Assembly: GCF_900116715.1 (NCBI RefSeq)
Contig: NZ_FPBM01000011.1
Span: 43,501-107,500, forward strand
Source of the DNA: Polaromonas sp. YR568
GTDB lineage: Bacteria; Pseudomonadota; Gammaproteobacteria; Burkholderiales; Burkholderiaceae_C
Direction: 5' to 3'
Length of the DNA stretch: 64,000 nt
Shown here one piece after another: positions 32,957 to 41,050 of this stretch (the first letter of the stretch is position 1; every line of letters begins with the position of its first letter). The notes beneath the pieces are model-generated. The model searched no databases, was not told the origin of the DNA, and was given only the letters and a program-made list of their open reading frames with translations. A program made the position numbers and the translations under genes.

Positions 32957-33577
32957 TTATGACAGGGGCAAATCCAGCACGCCGCGGGTGGCGGGCCGCG
33001 CCAGGATGTTTTGGTACCAGCGGTCCAGGTGCGTGCGCGCAGGGCGCGGCTGCGGCAGGCCGAACCAGCGGTGCATCTCGCAGGCCAGCGGAATGTCGGC
33101 CATGCCGAAGCGCTCACCGCCTATGTAGGCGTGGTCGGCCAGGTGCGCGTCCAGCAGGGCCAGCAACGCTTCAGTGGCGGCCACCGACTGCGCGATCAAC
33201 GCCGGGTTGCGCTGCTCCGCCGGTGTGCGGATCCACTGGATAAAAGCGGTGCGGCCGGCCGGGTTGAAGGTGGTCTGCTGCCAGTCCATCCACTGCTCGG
33301 CGGCAAAGCGCTCAGGCAGGCCGATGGGGTAAAAATCGCCATGCGAATGTTTGGCGCAGAGGTAGCGCACGATAACGTTGGACTCCCAGACGCGCACTTC
33401 GCCGTCTTCAATCAGCGGCACCAGCGCATTCGGGTTCTTGCTGCGGTAGCCCGGCTCTTTCACGATGCCGAACTGGCCGCCCGCGTCGGTGCGCTGCATC
33501 GTCAGGCCCAGCTCCTGCGTGGCCCATACGACTTTACGGACATTGATGGAGCTAAGACGCCCCCAGACATGCAGCAT
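32957..33577 (-). CDS. Glutathione S-transferase family protein
   Basis: This 206-aa protein begins MLHVWGRLSSINVRKVVWATQ with the N-terminal thioredoxin-like GST domain: the SSINVRKV segment holds the likely catalytic Ser, and NALVPLIEDGEVRVWESNVI is the cis-Pro/ES glutathione-binding loop. The helical domain includes YIGGERFGMADIPLACEM. It lies two bases upstream of the LysE gene's end and 48 bases before PhzF. Substrate unknown. Confidence 0.88.
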   Translation of the reverse strand: MLHVWGRLSSINVRKVVWATQELGLTMQRTDAGGQFGIVKEPGYRSKNPNALVPLIEDGEVRVWESNVIVRYLCAKHSHGDFYPIGLPERFAAEQWMDWQQTTFNPAGRTAFIQWIRTPAEQRNPALIAQSVAATEALLALLDAHLADHAYIGGERFGMADIPLACEMHRWFGLPQPRPARTHLDRWYQNILARPATRGVLDLPLS

Positions 33578-33579
33578 GA

Positions 33580-34218
33580 TCAGATTCCTTTGGTGGGACG
33601 GTCAAGCAACAACAGGCGCAGCGCCAGCCCGGCCATAACCAGGGCCAGAAACCCGCGCTGAAACTTCGCGGCGCCGGGCCGCGCCTGCAGGCGGCGCCCG
33701 ATCTGCCCGCTGAAAGCGCCCAGCACAGTGTTGAACACCAGCGCCATCAGCGACAGCAGGATGCCCAGCACCAGCAATTGCAAGGTGACATGACCATGCG
33801 CCGGGTTCACGAATTGCGGCAGAAACACCATAAAAAACAGCAGCGCCTTGGGGTTGACCAGGTTGTTCAGCAGCGCCATGCGCACGATGCGCGCAAAGCC
33901 GGCGGGTTGCGCCTGGGCAGCACTGCGTGCTCCAGCCGGGTGCAAGGCCTGCCACGCCAGCCACAGCAAGTACAGCGCGCCGGCATAACGCAGCACATCA
34001 AACGAAGGCGGCCAGGCGGCGACCAACGCGGTCACGCCGGTGGCGGCGCATAGCGTGTGCACCAGGTCTGCCGCCGAGATGCCGATGGCCGCCGCAAAGC
34101 CGCCGCGCACACCGTGCGCCAGGCCGTGCGACAGCACAAAGGCCATGTTGGGGCCGGGCGACAAAAAAAGCGCCAGCACCGCCAACATGAACAGCGACAG
34201 GGTGCCCGTGTCTATCAT
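33580..34218 (-). CDS. LysE-family amino-acid exporter
   Basis: This 212-aa LysE/RhtB-type membrane protein carries LFLSPGPNMAFVLSHGLAHGVRGG as signature and MALLNNLVNPKALLFFMVFLPQFV. The ATG overlaps the stop of the aminotransferase by four bases. It is paralogous to the exporters at 30596 and 37788, but the three are clearly diverged, which suggests distinct substrates. It terminates two bases from the GST start. Confidence 0.88.
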   Translation of the reverse strand: MIDTGTLSLFMLAVLALFLSPGPNMAFVLSHGLAHGVRGGFAAAIGISAADLVHTLCAATGVTALVAAWPPSFDVLRYAGALYLLWLAWQALHPAGARSAAQAQPAGFARIVRMALLNNLVNPKALLFFMVFLPQFVNPAHGHVTLQLLVLGILLSLMALVFNTVLGAFSGQIGRRLQARPGAAKFQRGFLALVMAGLALRLLLLDRPTKGI

Positions 34219-35414
34219 GCGGCGCGCAGTTCAGGAACGCCGGCGGGCAGTTGCTCACGAATGGCCGCGGCCAGCGCGGCGATGCCGATGTTGATCTGCT
34301 CGACGCTGGACGTCACGAACGACAGGCGCAGCGTCCGCGCATCGGCATGGTCGGCATAAAAAGCCCAGCCGGGCACAAAAGCCACATTGCGCTCCACCGC
34401 CTTGGGCAGCAGGTCGATGGCGTTCATGCCTTCAGGCAGGCGCACCCACAAAAACATGCCGCCGGCCGGTGTGTTCCAGCTCACGCCTTCGGGCATGTCG
34501 CGTTTCATCGCGGCCAGCATGGCGTCGCGCTGCGATTTGTAGAGCGCGCGAATGGTGGGCACGTGGCGCTCCAGGAAGTTGTTCTTCATGGTCTCGACCA
34601 CCATGCGCTGGTTAAAGCCCGGCGTGTGCAAATCGGCCGCCTGCTTGGCCTGCAGCAGCTTGGGGTAGAGCGACTTGGGTGCGACCAGGAAGCCCAGGCG
34701 CAAACCGGGCGCCAGGATTTTGGAGAAGGAGCCCATGTACACGCAGCCCTCAGGATTGCGCGCGGTGAGCGGCAGCGGCGGCGGCGTGTCGAACCACAGG
34801 TCGCCATAAGGGTTGTCTTCAACGATGGGCAGGCCCAGGCGTGCGGCTTCGGCGCTCAAGGCGGCGCGGCGCGCCTCGGTCATGGTGCGGCCGGTGGGGT
34901 TCTGGAAGTTGGGCAGCACATAGAAGAAACGCGCGCCGGCGGCTTTGCTGGCCAGGTCTGCGAGGTCGACTCCTTCGTCGTCGCTGGCCACGCCCACCAC
35001 TTCGGGCTCCATCGGCGTGAAGGCCTGTAGCGCGCCCAGGTAGGTGGGTGTTTCCACCAGCACGCGGCTGCCTTCGTCGATCAAAATCTTGGCGATCAGA
35101 TCCAGGCCTTGCTGCGAGCCGGTGGTGATCAGCACCTGCGCGGGGTCGACCTCCCAGGGCAGCATGGCGGCCACCATTTCGCGCAGCGGCGCATAGCCTT
35201 CGCTGGCGGCGTACTGCAGCGCGGCGTGGCCGTCTTCACGCAGCACCTTGTCGCAGGCTTCGCGAAAGGCGGCGACCGGAAATGTCTTGGGTGAGGGCAA
35301 GCCGCCGGCAAAGCTGATGATGCCGGGCTTTTCGGTGACTTTCAGGATCTCGCGGATCACCGAGGGGTTCATCTTGTGGGCGCGTTGCGCCTGGGTCCAT
35401 TCTGTCTTGCTCAT
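34215..35414 (-). CDS. Class I/II PLP aminotransferase (2-aminoadipate/LysN-like)
   Basis: This 399-aa fold-type I aminotransferase has ISFAGGLPSPKTFP at the start, ITTGSQQGLDLIAKILIDEG, PNFQNPTGRTMTEARR and YMGSFSKILAPGLRLGF with the PLP lysine in SFSKIL, plus the C-terminal RLSFV. Sequence is closest in style to LysN/kynurenine-type aminotransferases. AAGGAGAAGAGTGAG precedes the ATG at 35414; a longer start at 35456 lacks this. Linked by overlap to a LysE exporter. Confidence 0.88.
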   Translation of the reverse strand: MSKTEWTQAQRAHKMNPSVIREILKVTEKPGIISFAGGLPSPKTFPVAAFREACDKVLREDGHAALQYAASEGYAPLREMVAAMLPWEVDPAQVLITTGSQQGLDLIAKILIDEGSRVLVETPTYLGALQAFTPMEPEVVGVASDDEGVDLADLASKAAGARFFYVLPNFQNPTGRTMTEARRAALSAEAARLGLPIVEDNPYGDLWFDTPPPLPLTARNPEGCVYMGSFSKILAPGLRLGFLVAPKSLYPKLLQAKQAADLHTPGFNQRMVVETMKNNFLERHVPTIRALYKSQRDAMLAAMKRDMPEGVSWNTPAGGMFLWVRLPEGMNAIDLLPKAVERNVAFVPGWAFYADHADARTLRLSFVTSSVEQINIGIAALAAAIREQLPAGVPELRAA

Positions 35415-35498
35415 CTCACTCTTCTCCTTGGGGCCGTAAAAGATGGCCTTGATCAAAAAATTCTCCGCCTGGCTTTCAACGCAGGCGGAATAAGACTT

Positions 35499-36131
35499 TC
35501 ATTCTGCGCCGGAAGTTGCCTGCTCAGGAAGGTGGGCGCGGATATGAGACAGGGCGCGCGCCACATACTCGTCTTTCTCGCCGACCGGCGCAAAGTAATG
35601 CAGCACCTCGCGCGCGTCAGCCGCGCCCTTCAGGCGCCCGATCAACCACGCCGTCACATACTGGGCCGAGAGGCATCCACCCGCGGTGGCGATATTGCCC
35701 TGCGCAAAAAAGGCCTGGTTCAGTATCTTGACGCCCGCGGCCTGCACCCAGGGCTTGCTGGTGGTGTCTGTGCACGCAGGCACCTGGCCGATCAGGCCCA
35801 GTTTGGCCAGCAAAAAGGTGCCGGAGCACTGCGCGGCGATGAGCTGGCGCTGCGGGTCCAGCTGGATCTGGCCGAGGATGGACGCGTCGTTCGCCACCTC
35901 ACGTGTTTTCATGCCGCTGCCGATGAGCACGGCGTCGGCCTGGCTGGCTTCTTTCAGGCCGATGTGCGCGTCAATCGTCAGCCCGTTCATGGATGTCACC
36001 CGCGGCGTGGGGCTGGCGATGCTGACTTTCCAATCTGTGTCGCCCCGCAATGAAATGCGGCTGAGCATGCCATAGGCAATGAGCGAATCCAGCTCGTTGA
36101 ATCCGTCGAAGGTCAGGATGGCGATGTGCAT
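35499..36131 (-). CDS. DJ-1/PfpI family protein
   Basis: This 210-aa protein begins MHIAILTFDGFNELDSLIAY, and the nucleophile elbow is IAAQCSGTFLLAKLG, with the Cys in the usual DJ-1 position. ADAVLIGSGMKT and ATAGGCLSAQYVTAWLI are further family blocks. It could be a glyoxalase-type or isonitrile-hydratase-like enzyme; no AraC domain is attached. It lies 84 bases before the aminotransferase. Confidence 0.87.
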   Translation of the reverse strand: MHIAILTFDGFNELDSLIAYGMLSRISLRGDTDWKVSIASPTPRVTSMNGLTIDAHIGLKEASQADAVLIGSGMKTREVANDASILGQIQLDPQRQLIAAQCSGTFLLAKLGLIGQVPACTDTTSKPWVQAAGVKILNQAFFAQGNIATAGGCLSAQYVTAWLIGRLKGAADAREVLHYFAPVGEKDEYVARALSHIRAHLPEQATSGAE

Positions 36132-36161
36132 GGGGTCACCTTGGTTCTTTAAAAAAACGCG

Positions 36162-36491
36162 TCAGTCCACCACAAACAGCGTGGCGCCCAGCGGCGAGGT
36201 GGAGCGGTGCGCCTCGGCCTGGTCGGCCACCTGGTAGCTCATGCCGGGCTCCAGCGTGAAGCGGCGGCCGTCTTCCAGCTCGGTGTGCAACTGGCCTTGC
36301 AGGCACAGCAGGATGTGGCCTTTTTTGCACCAGTGGTCAGACACATAACCGGGCGTGTATTCGACCATGCGCACGCGCACATCGCCAAACTGCTGCGTAC
36401 GCCAGAAGGCTTTGCCTTCCAGCGCCGAGTGCTCGGTGCGGGCCACTCCAGCCCAGTCGGTGGTGCCGAAGGGGATGTTGGTGATGTTCAT
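36162..36491 (-). CDS. DHCW-motif cupin-fold protein
   Basis: This 109-aa single-domain cupin begins MNITNIPFGTTDWAGVARTE and contains GYVSDHWCKKGHILLCLQGQ, the DHxC-type motif of a family of small cupins, followed by LEPGMSYQVADQAEAHRS. The His residues probably bind a metal. I use the ATG at 36491 because it overlaps the upstream gene by four bases and gives the family length. Function unknown. Confidence 0.82.
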   Translation of the reverse strand: MNITNIPFGTTDWAGVARTEHSALEGKAFWRTQQFGDVRVRMVEYTPGYVSDHWCKKGHILLCLQGQLHTELEDGRRFTLEPGMSYQVADQAEAHRSTSPLGATLFVVD

Positions 36492-36835
36492 GCGGGCACG
36501 CCCTCGCTGCGGTCGCGCTGGTTGGGCGTGATGTGTTCGATCTTGCCGTCGCCATAAGAGCGCAGCACCTGCGAGATGACGATGTGAAAACCCTTGTACC
36601 ACTCGGTGTACTGGCGCTTGGCCTCCAGGTGCTTGGGATGGGCCGAGAAGGTGCGCAGCGCCTCCAGGTTGTCCCAGAAGTAGGTGGCGTTGTTGCGTGT
36701 GCCGTCGGGCGAGCGCCAGGTCTCCGCACCCAGGTAGCCGGGCGTGGCCAGCGCGGCTTCTTCGATCAGGGCGTCGAGTGCGTGAAAGCGCTCGTCGTAA
36801 GTGCCGGGCTCAAAAATGAAGGCAGCGCAGTACAT
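36488..36835 (-). CDS. Antibiotic-biosynthesis-monooxygenase-like (ABM) protein
   Basis: This 115-aa protein of ferredoxin-like ABM/dimeric alpha-beta barrel type has AAFIFEPGTYDERFHALDAL and GYLGAETWRSPDGTRNNATYFW. Such small enzymes oxidise or degrade aromatic or haem-like substrates, but many are uncharacterised. The ATG shares one base with the stop of the EamA gene, and the 3' end overlaps the cupin start by four bases, so the three genes are coupled. Confidence 0.75.
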   Translation of the reverse strand: MYCAAFIFEPGTYDERFHALDALIEEAALATPGYLGAETWRSPDGTRNNATYFWDNLEALRTFSAHPKHLEAKRQYTEWYKGFHIVISQVLRSYGDGKIEHITPNQRDRSEGVPA

Positions 36836-37791
36836 CAGGTCTTCCCAGGTTGCAGCAGTGGGTTGGGTGGGGCGTTCGTCGGGTGAACCGGCATCTTCTT
36901 GCCGATGAAAACGGTGGCAATCACGGCCAGGCCAAAGCCCACGGTCACCGCGTCCAGGCTTTCACCCAGCAGCGGCACGGCAAATAGCATCGACAAAAAC
37001 GGCTGCACCAGTTGCACCTGGCTCACGCGCACCGTGCCGCCCAGCGCCAGGCCGCGGTACCAGGCAAAAAAGCCCAGCCACATCGAAAACACCCCTACAT
37101 AGCCAAAGCCCCACCAGGCCGATGCCTTGATGGGCCCGGCGGGCCAGCTGAAAGCGGCCAGCGGCAAGGTCAGCGGCAGGGAAATCAGCAGCGCCCAGCA
37201 GATCACGTGCTCGGCTTGCATGCGCTGCGACAGCCTGGCGCCGTAGCCGTAACCCACGGCGGCGCAAAGCACGGCGGCAAGCAAGAGGAGATCGGCGGGG
37301 CTGATGGAGAGGCCGGCCCCGGCATTGCCAGAGCGCAACAGGGCAAAGGCCACCACCAGCGCGCTGCCCACGGCGGCGCACAGCCAAAAGCCTGCCGACG
37401 GGCGCTGGCGGTGCAGCAGTGCGCCCACAGCAGCGGTGGCCAGCGGAAGGGCGCCGATGATCACGGCGGCATGCACGGCCTCCACATGGCGCATGGCGAT
37501 TGAGGTGAAGAGCGGAAAGCCGAACACCACGCCGCCCGCGGTAGTGGCCAGCGGCCACCAGTCTTCGCGCCGGGGCAAAGGTGCGCGCGTAGCCAGCAAA
37601 AATACCGCCGACAAACCTGCCGCCACCACGGCCCGGCCCAGCGCGATGAAGAGGCCCGACATTTGCGGTGCATCGGGCGTGCCCACGGCCAGCCGTGTCA
37701 TCGGCAGCGTGACCGAGAAGATCACGATGCCCAGCAGGCCCAGCCACAGGCCCCTGGTCAGTTGTTTGAGTTGTTTGGTGTCCGGGTTCAT
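36835..37791 (-). CDS. EamA/DMT-family exporter
   Basis: This 318-aa protein has ten hydrophobic segments in two EamA repeats, each ending in a glycine- and proline-rich helix: LPLATAAVGALLHRQRPS closes the first, and LVQPFLSMLFAVPLLGESLD the second. DMT-family carriers export amino acids or metabolites. It overlaps the LysE gene by four bases and belongs to the same transcript. Confidence 0.88.
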   Translation of the reverse strand: MNPDTKQLKQLTRGLWLGLLGIVIFSVTLPMTRLAVGTPDAPQMSGLFIALGRAVVAAGLSAVFLLATRAPLPRREDWWPLATTAGGVVFGFPLFTSIAMRHVEAVHAAVIIGALPLATAAVGALLHRQRPSAGFWLCAAVGSALVVAFALLRSGNAGAGLSISPADLLLLAAVLCAAVGYGYGARLSQRMQAEHVICWALLISLPLTLPLAAFSWPAGPIKASAWWGFGYVGVFSMWLGFFAWYRGLALGGTVRVSQVQLVQPFLSMLFAVPLLGESLDAVTVGFGLAVIATVFIGKKMPVHPTNAPPNPLLQPGKT

Positions 37792-38399
37792 ATAAAGAGC
37801 ATCCAGATCGCCGTGACCACCAGCACGCCGGCCATCACGTAGTTGAACCAGCGAAGCCGCAGGCCGCTGCCGTTCGGGCCGGTGAGCCAGTCGCGCAGCA
37901 GAGAGCCGGCCAGTGCGTAGACCAGGTTGCTCACAAAGGCATAAACCAGCATGACGGGCAGCACGACGGCCAGGCGCATGGCGGGCTCTTCGCGCCCGGC
38001 GATCCAGCCGCTGACGATGGCCAGGGCGAGCATCCAGGCCTTGATGTTGACGAATTGCAGCGCGGCGCCCTGCCAGAAGGTGACGTTCAGCCGGTCGGCA
38101 TCAGCCTGGCTGAGCTGGCGCGACTGCGAAACCTTGAAGGCCAGCCAGAGCAGGTAAGCCACGCCGATGATCTTGACGGCCCAGCTCAGCAGCGGCACCG
38201 CCACCACCAGCGCGCCCAGGCCCAGCGCGCACACCAGCAGCAGCGCGCCCCAGCCCACCGGCACGGCGCAGACAAAAGGCAGCGCGCGCCGCAAGCCATG
38301 GTTGGCGCCCAGGGCGGTCGACAGCGTCGTATTGGGGCCGGGCGAAAAGCTCATCGCCGTGGCCAGCACCAGTAAAGCCGTAAATTCTTGCCAATTCAT
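37788..38399 (-). CDS. LysE-family amino-acid exporter
   Basis: This 203-aa protein has the signature MSFSPGPNTTLSTALGANHGL and LQFVNIKAWMLALAIVSGW. It is the first gene of the minus-strand run and is divergent from the MocR regulator at 38544, with an inverted repeat between them. A LysE gene divergent from a MocR or LysR regulator is a common arrangement for inducible amino-acid export. Substrate unknown. Confidence 0.88.
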   Translation of the reverse strand: MNWQEFTALLVLATAMSFSPGPNTTLSTALGANHGLRRALPFVCAVPVGWGALLLVCALGLGALVVAVPLLSWAVKIIGVAYLLWLAFKVSQSRQLSQADADRLNVTFWQGAALQFVNIKAWMLALAIVSGWIAGREEPAMRLAVVLPVMLVYAFVSNLVYALAGSLLRDWLTGPNGSGLRLRWFNYVMAGVLVVTAIWMLFI

Positions 38400-38432
38400 G
38401 CTTCAGACTTTATAGTTGAAAGCAGTACACCA

Positions 38433-38471
38433 CCAATACAGTTGTCGGCACAAATCCCCAAACTGTATTGG
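38433..38471. promoter_or_regulatory. Candidate MocR operator
   Basis: CCAATACAGTT (38433-38443) and AACTGTATTGG (38461-38471) are a perfect 11-bp inverted repeat separated by 17 bases. It sits 34 bases upstream of the LysE ATG and 73 upstream of the regulator ATG. Long spaced repeats of this kind suit the two wHTH heads of a MocR dimer. Confidence 0.65.
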
Positions 38472-38543
38472 TCAAATTATCAGCACACATCCAGACAGCC
38501 TTTAGCCCGCCCTCTGACACAAGGCCCCAGGAAGGACCCCGCC

Positions 38544-40037
38544 ATGTTGATGAAAGCCGCCTCCCAATCCCTGACCGAGCAGCTTTCGGCCCGCTTTGCC
38601 GAACGCATCCGCAGCCGCCTGCTGGCGCCGGGCGCGCGCCTGCCCTCGGTACGGCTGTGCGCCGAGCAGCAGGGCGTGAGCGTCTCTACCGTGGTGGCCG
38701 CGTATGACCAGTTGCTGGCGCAGGGCCTGGTGGTGGCGCACAAGAACCGCGGTTTTTTTGTCCGCGATGCTTCGCTGAACGCTACCTCCACCCACGCCAA
38801 TAAATTGCAGGCGGTAGTCAGCAAAAAAGGCGCGCCCGCCGGGGCCGACGCCGTGGTGGACCTGGCGCCGCTGGGCGCCTGGAGCACGGCCGGCTGGATG
38901 GCCACGCGCCAGGCGCCTGTCGACGCCACCGCGCTGATACGCGGCATGTTCCACAAGGTCAGTAACAAGCCGCAGCCGGGCATGGGCGTGTTCCCGTCCG
39001 ACTGGCTGGAGACCAGCTTCATGCCGACGGCGGTGCGCAAGGTGACCAGCGTCAGCGCGCTGCGCGATTTTTCATTGCAGTACGGCGAGCCCATGGGCGA
39101 CAGCGGCCTGCGCCGCGCGCTGTCGCACAAACTGGGCGCGCTCAATGTGCACGCCGTGCCCGAGCAGATCATCACCACCGTGGGCGCCACGCATGCGCTG
39201 GACATCGTGAGCCGCACCCTGCTGCGCGCCGGCGACTGCGTGATGGTGGAGGAGCCCGGCTGGGCGGTGGAGTTTGCCCGGCTGGACGCTTTGGGCATGC
39301 GCATCCTGCCGGTGCCGCGCCGCGCCGACGGGCCCGACCTGGAGGTGATGGCCAAATACTGCGAGATCCACCAGCCCAAGCTCTTTGTCAGCGTGAGCGT
39401 GTTCCACAACCCCACCGGTTATTGCCTCACGCCCGGCAGCGCCCACCGCGTGTTGCAGCTGGCCATGCAGCACAACTTCCATATTGTTGAAGACGACACC
39501 TACAGCCACCTGGCGCCCGAGCATGCCACCCGGCTGTGCTCACTCGACGGCCTGCAACGCACTATATATGTCAGCGGTTTTGCCAAAATCCTCGCGCCCG
39601 GCTGGCGCGTGGGCTTTATGGCTGCGCCGCCTGACCTGGTGGAGCGGCTGCTGGACACCAAGCTGCTGGCCACGCTGACCACGCCGGCCCTGCTTGAAAA
39701 AGCCCTGGCCTGGTGCATAGACCAGGGCCAGCTGCGCCGCCACGCCGAGCGCATACGCACCCGGCTGGACGCGGCGCGCGCCCGCAGCGTCAAGCTGGCC
39801 ATCGCCCACGGTTGCACCTTCGCGGCCGAGCCTGCGGGCCTTTTCGGCTGGGTGGATACCGGCGTGGACACCGATGCGCTGGCGCAGCGCATGCTGGACG
39901 AAGGTTATTTGATCGCGCCGGGGGCGCTATTTCATGCGGTGCGTGCGCCCAGCACGCTGATGCGGATCAATTTCGCGACTACGCAGGAAGCCGCCTTCTG
40001 GAAAGTGTTCGCGCGCCTGCGCGATGCGGTGAAGTAA
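38544..40037 (+). CDS. MocR-type regulator: GntR winged helix fused to aminotransferase domain
   Basis: This 497-aa protein has an N-terminal GntR winged helix (SLTEQLSARFAERIRSRLLA, PGARLPSVRLCAEQQGVSVS and TVVAAYDQLLAQGLVVAHKN). A fold-type I aminotransferase-like domain follows, with VGATHALDIVSRTLLRAGD, VFHNPTGYCLTPGSAHR and YVSGFAKILAPGWRVGF carrying the PLP lysine. I use the ATG at 38544, after AGGAAGGACC. MocR proteins sense PLP-bound ligands and control nearby genes, here presumably the LysE-led cluster. Confidence 0.9.
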   Translation: MLMKAASQSLTEQLSARFAERIRSRLLAPGARLPSVRLCAEQQGVSVSTVVAAYDQLLAQGLVVAHKNRGFFVRDASLNATSTHANKLQAVVSKKGAPAGADAVVDLAPLGAWSTAGWMATRQAPVDATALIRGMFHKVSNKPQPGMGVFPSDWLETSFMPTAVRKVTSVSALRDFSLQYGEPMGDSGLRRALSHKLGALNVHAVPEQIITTVGATHALDIVSRTLLRAGDCVMVEEPGWAVEFARLDALGMRILPVPRRADGPDLEVMAKYCEIHQPKLFVSVSVFHNPTGYCLTPGSAHRVLQLAMQHNFHIVEDDTYSHLAPEHATRLCSLDGLQRTIYVSGFAKILAPGWRVGFMAAPPDLVERLLDTKLLATLTTPALLEKALAWCIDQGQLRRHAERIRTRLDAARARSVKLAIAHGCTFAAEPAGLFGWVDTGVDTDALAQRMLDEGYLIAPGALFHAVRAPSTLMRINFATTQEAAFWKVFARLRDAVK

Positions 40038-40489
40038 TAAACACCGCTTTTTTGCCCTCTCCGCCGCCGCATTGCGCGGTTCTGCGCGGAAGCGGCGGCA
40101 GCTCCTCACGCCTTTGAACCCTTCGCCTCTTGAGGCAGGGCCGGCTTTGCACGGATACAAGCCGGGTGCGAGTTCCTGTGCCGTTTTTGGTGAATTTTTC
40201 ACAAAAAACGGCCGACGCCTGCCCATACCGGGCTTCCAAGTCAGTGTAATTAAACGTTACCTATTTCTCAGATTTGGCCGAAAAATCCGTAAATCTGCGA
40301 TTTTTCTCACAAGTTTTAGGACTTTTTCCTAATTAACAGCCTAAATGTGAAGGAATCGAGCATATAGAAACTGATAAGTAACATAAAGTTACGTCCTGCT
40401 ACATGTAATTGCATACATGTTTACCCGCAGTGTGCGGCAGATTTTGACGGCGTTTTTCTCGCCGATATGTAACTGAAAGGACGTGACCC
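40038..40489. promoter_or_regulatory. Upstream region of the DUF11 operon with two inverted repeats
   Basis: No gene is evident in this 452-base region. The second half is AT-rich and presumably carries the promoter for the four-gene operon beginning at 40490. GTAAC-ATAAA-GTTAC (40378-40392) and ACATGTA-ATTGCA-TACATGT (40401-40420) are close inverted repeats and candidate regulator sites. I cannot place -35 and -10 boxes reliably. Confidence 0.45.
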
Positions 40490-40990
40490 ATGAAACCAAT
40501 TCTGAAGTTGTGCATGTTTGCCGCAGGGCTGGCCTTGGGCCAGGCTGTCTGGGCCCAGGCTTCGCCTGTGAGCTCGCAGTTGCTCGCGCAGCGCGTAGAC
40601 ATGGTGGCCGGCAAGCCGGTTCTCAAGCCTGCCGGCGACGGCAAGCCCGGTGAGATCCTGCAATACAGCGCCACTTACCGCAACACAGGCGCCACCCCTG
40701 CAGCCAAGCTGCTGGCGACCGTGCCCGTGCCGCCCGGCACTACCTTTATTGCCGCCAGCGCCGAGCCGGCCCAGGCCCAGGCTTCGACGGACGGCACCAC
40801 CTTCGCCCCGATGCCGCTGACCCGCATGGTCAAGCAGGCCGACGGCAGCACGCGCCAGGAACCCGTGCCGCTGGCCGACTACCGCGCCCTGCGCTGGGAA
40901 ATCGGCACCTTGCCCGCGGGCGCCACCACGGTGGTCAGCCTGCGCACCCGCATCGATGCACCGGTCGTGGCTTCCGCCGCCAAACCGTAA
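40490..40990 (+). CDS. Small secreted DUF11-like protein
   Basis: This 166-aa protein has a signal peptide (MKPILKLCMFAAGLALGQAV, cleavage near WAQ) and one Ig-like domain with ILQYSATYRNTGATPAAKLL, VPPGTTFIAASAEPAQAQAS and LRWEIGTLPAGATTVVSLR, the pattern of DUF11/conserved-repeat domains. GAAAGGACG lies before the ATG. It is the first gene of the surface-protein operon, and its single domain resembles the repeats of the following giants. Function unknown; it may cap or chaperone the larger proteins. Confidence 0.8.
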   Translation: MKPILKLCMFAAGLALGQAVWAQASPVSSQLLAQRVDMVAGKPVLKPAGDGKPGEILQYSATYRNTGATPAAKLLATVPVPPGTTFIAASAEPAQAQASTDGTTFAPMPLTRMVKQADGSTRQEPVPLADYRALRWEIGTLPAGATTVVSLRTRIDAPVVASAAKP

Positions 40991-41050
40991 CCCCGATTTT
41001 GTTAGTTGTTTGTCGATTCACCGTTGTCTTGTAGCCAGGAGAAAAACGCC

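Noticed and set aside
40072..40332. 86-codon plus-strand frame in the spacer before the DUF11 operon
   Set aside because: No ribosome site, no domain and composition unlike neighbouring genes; treated as non-coding.
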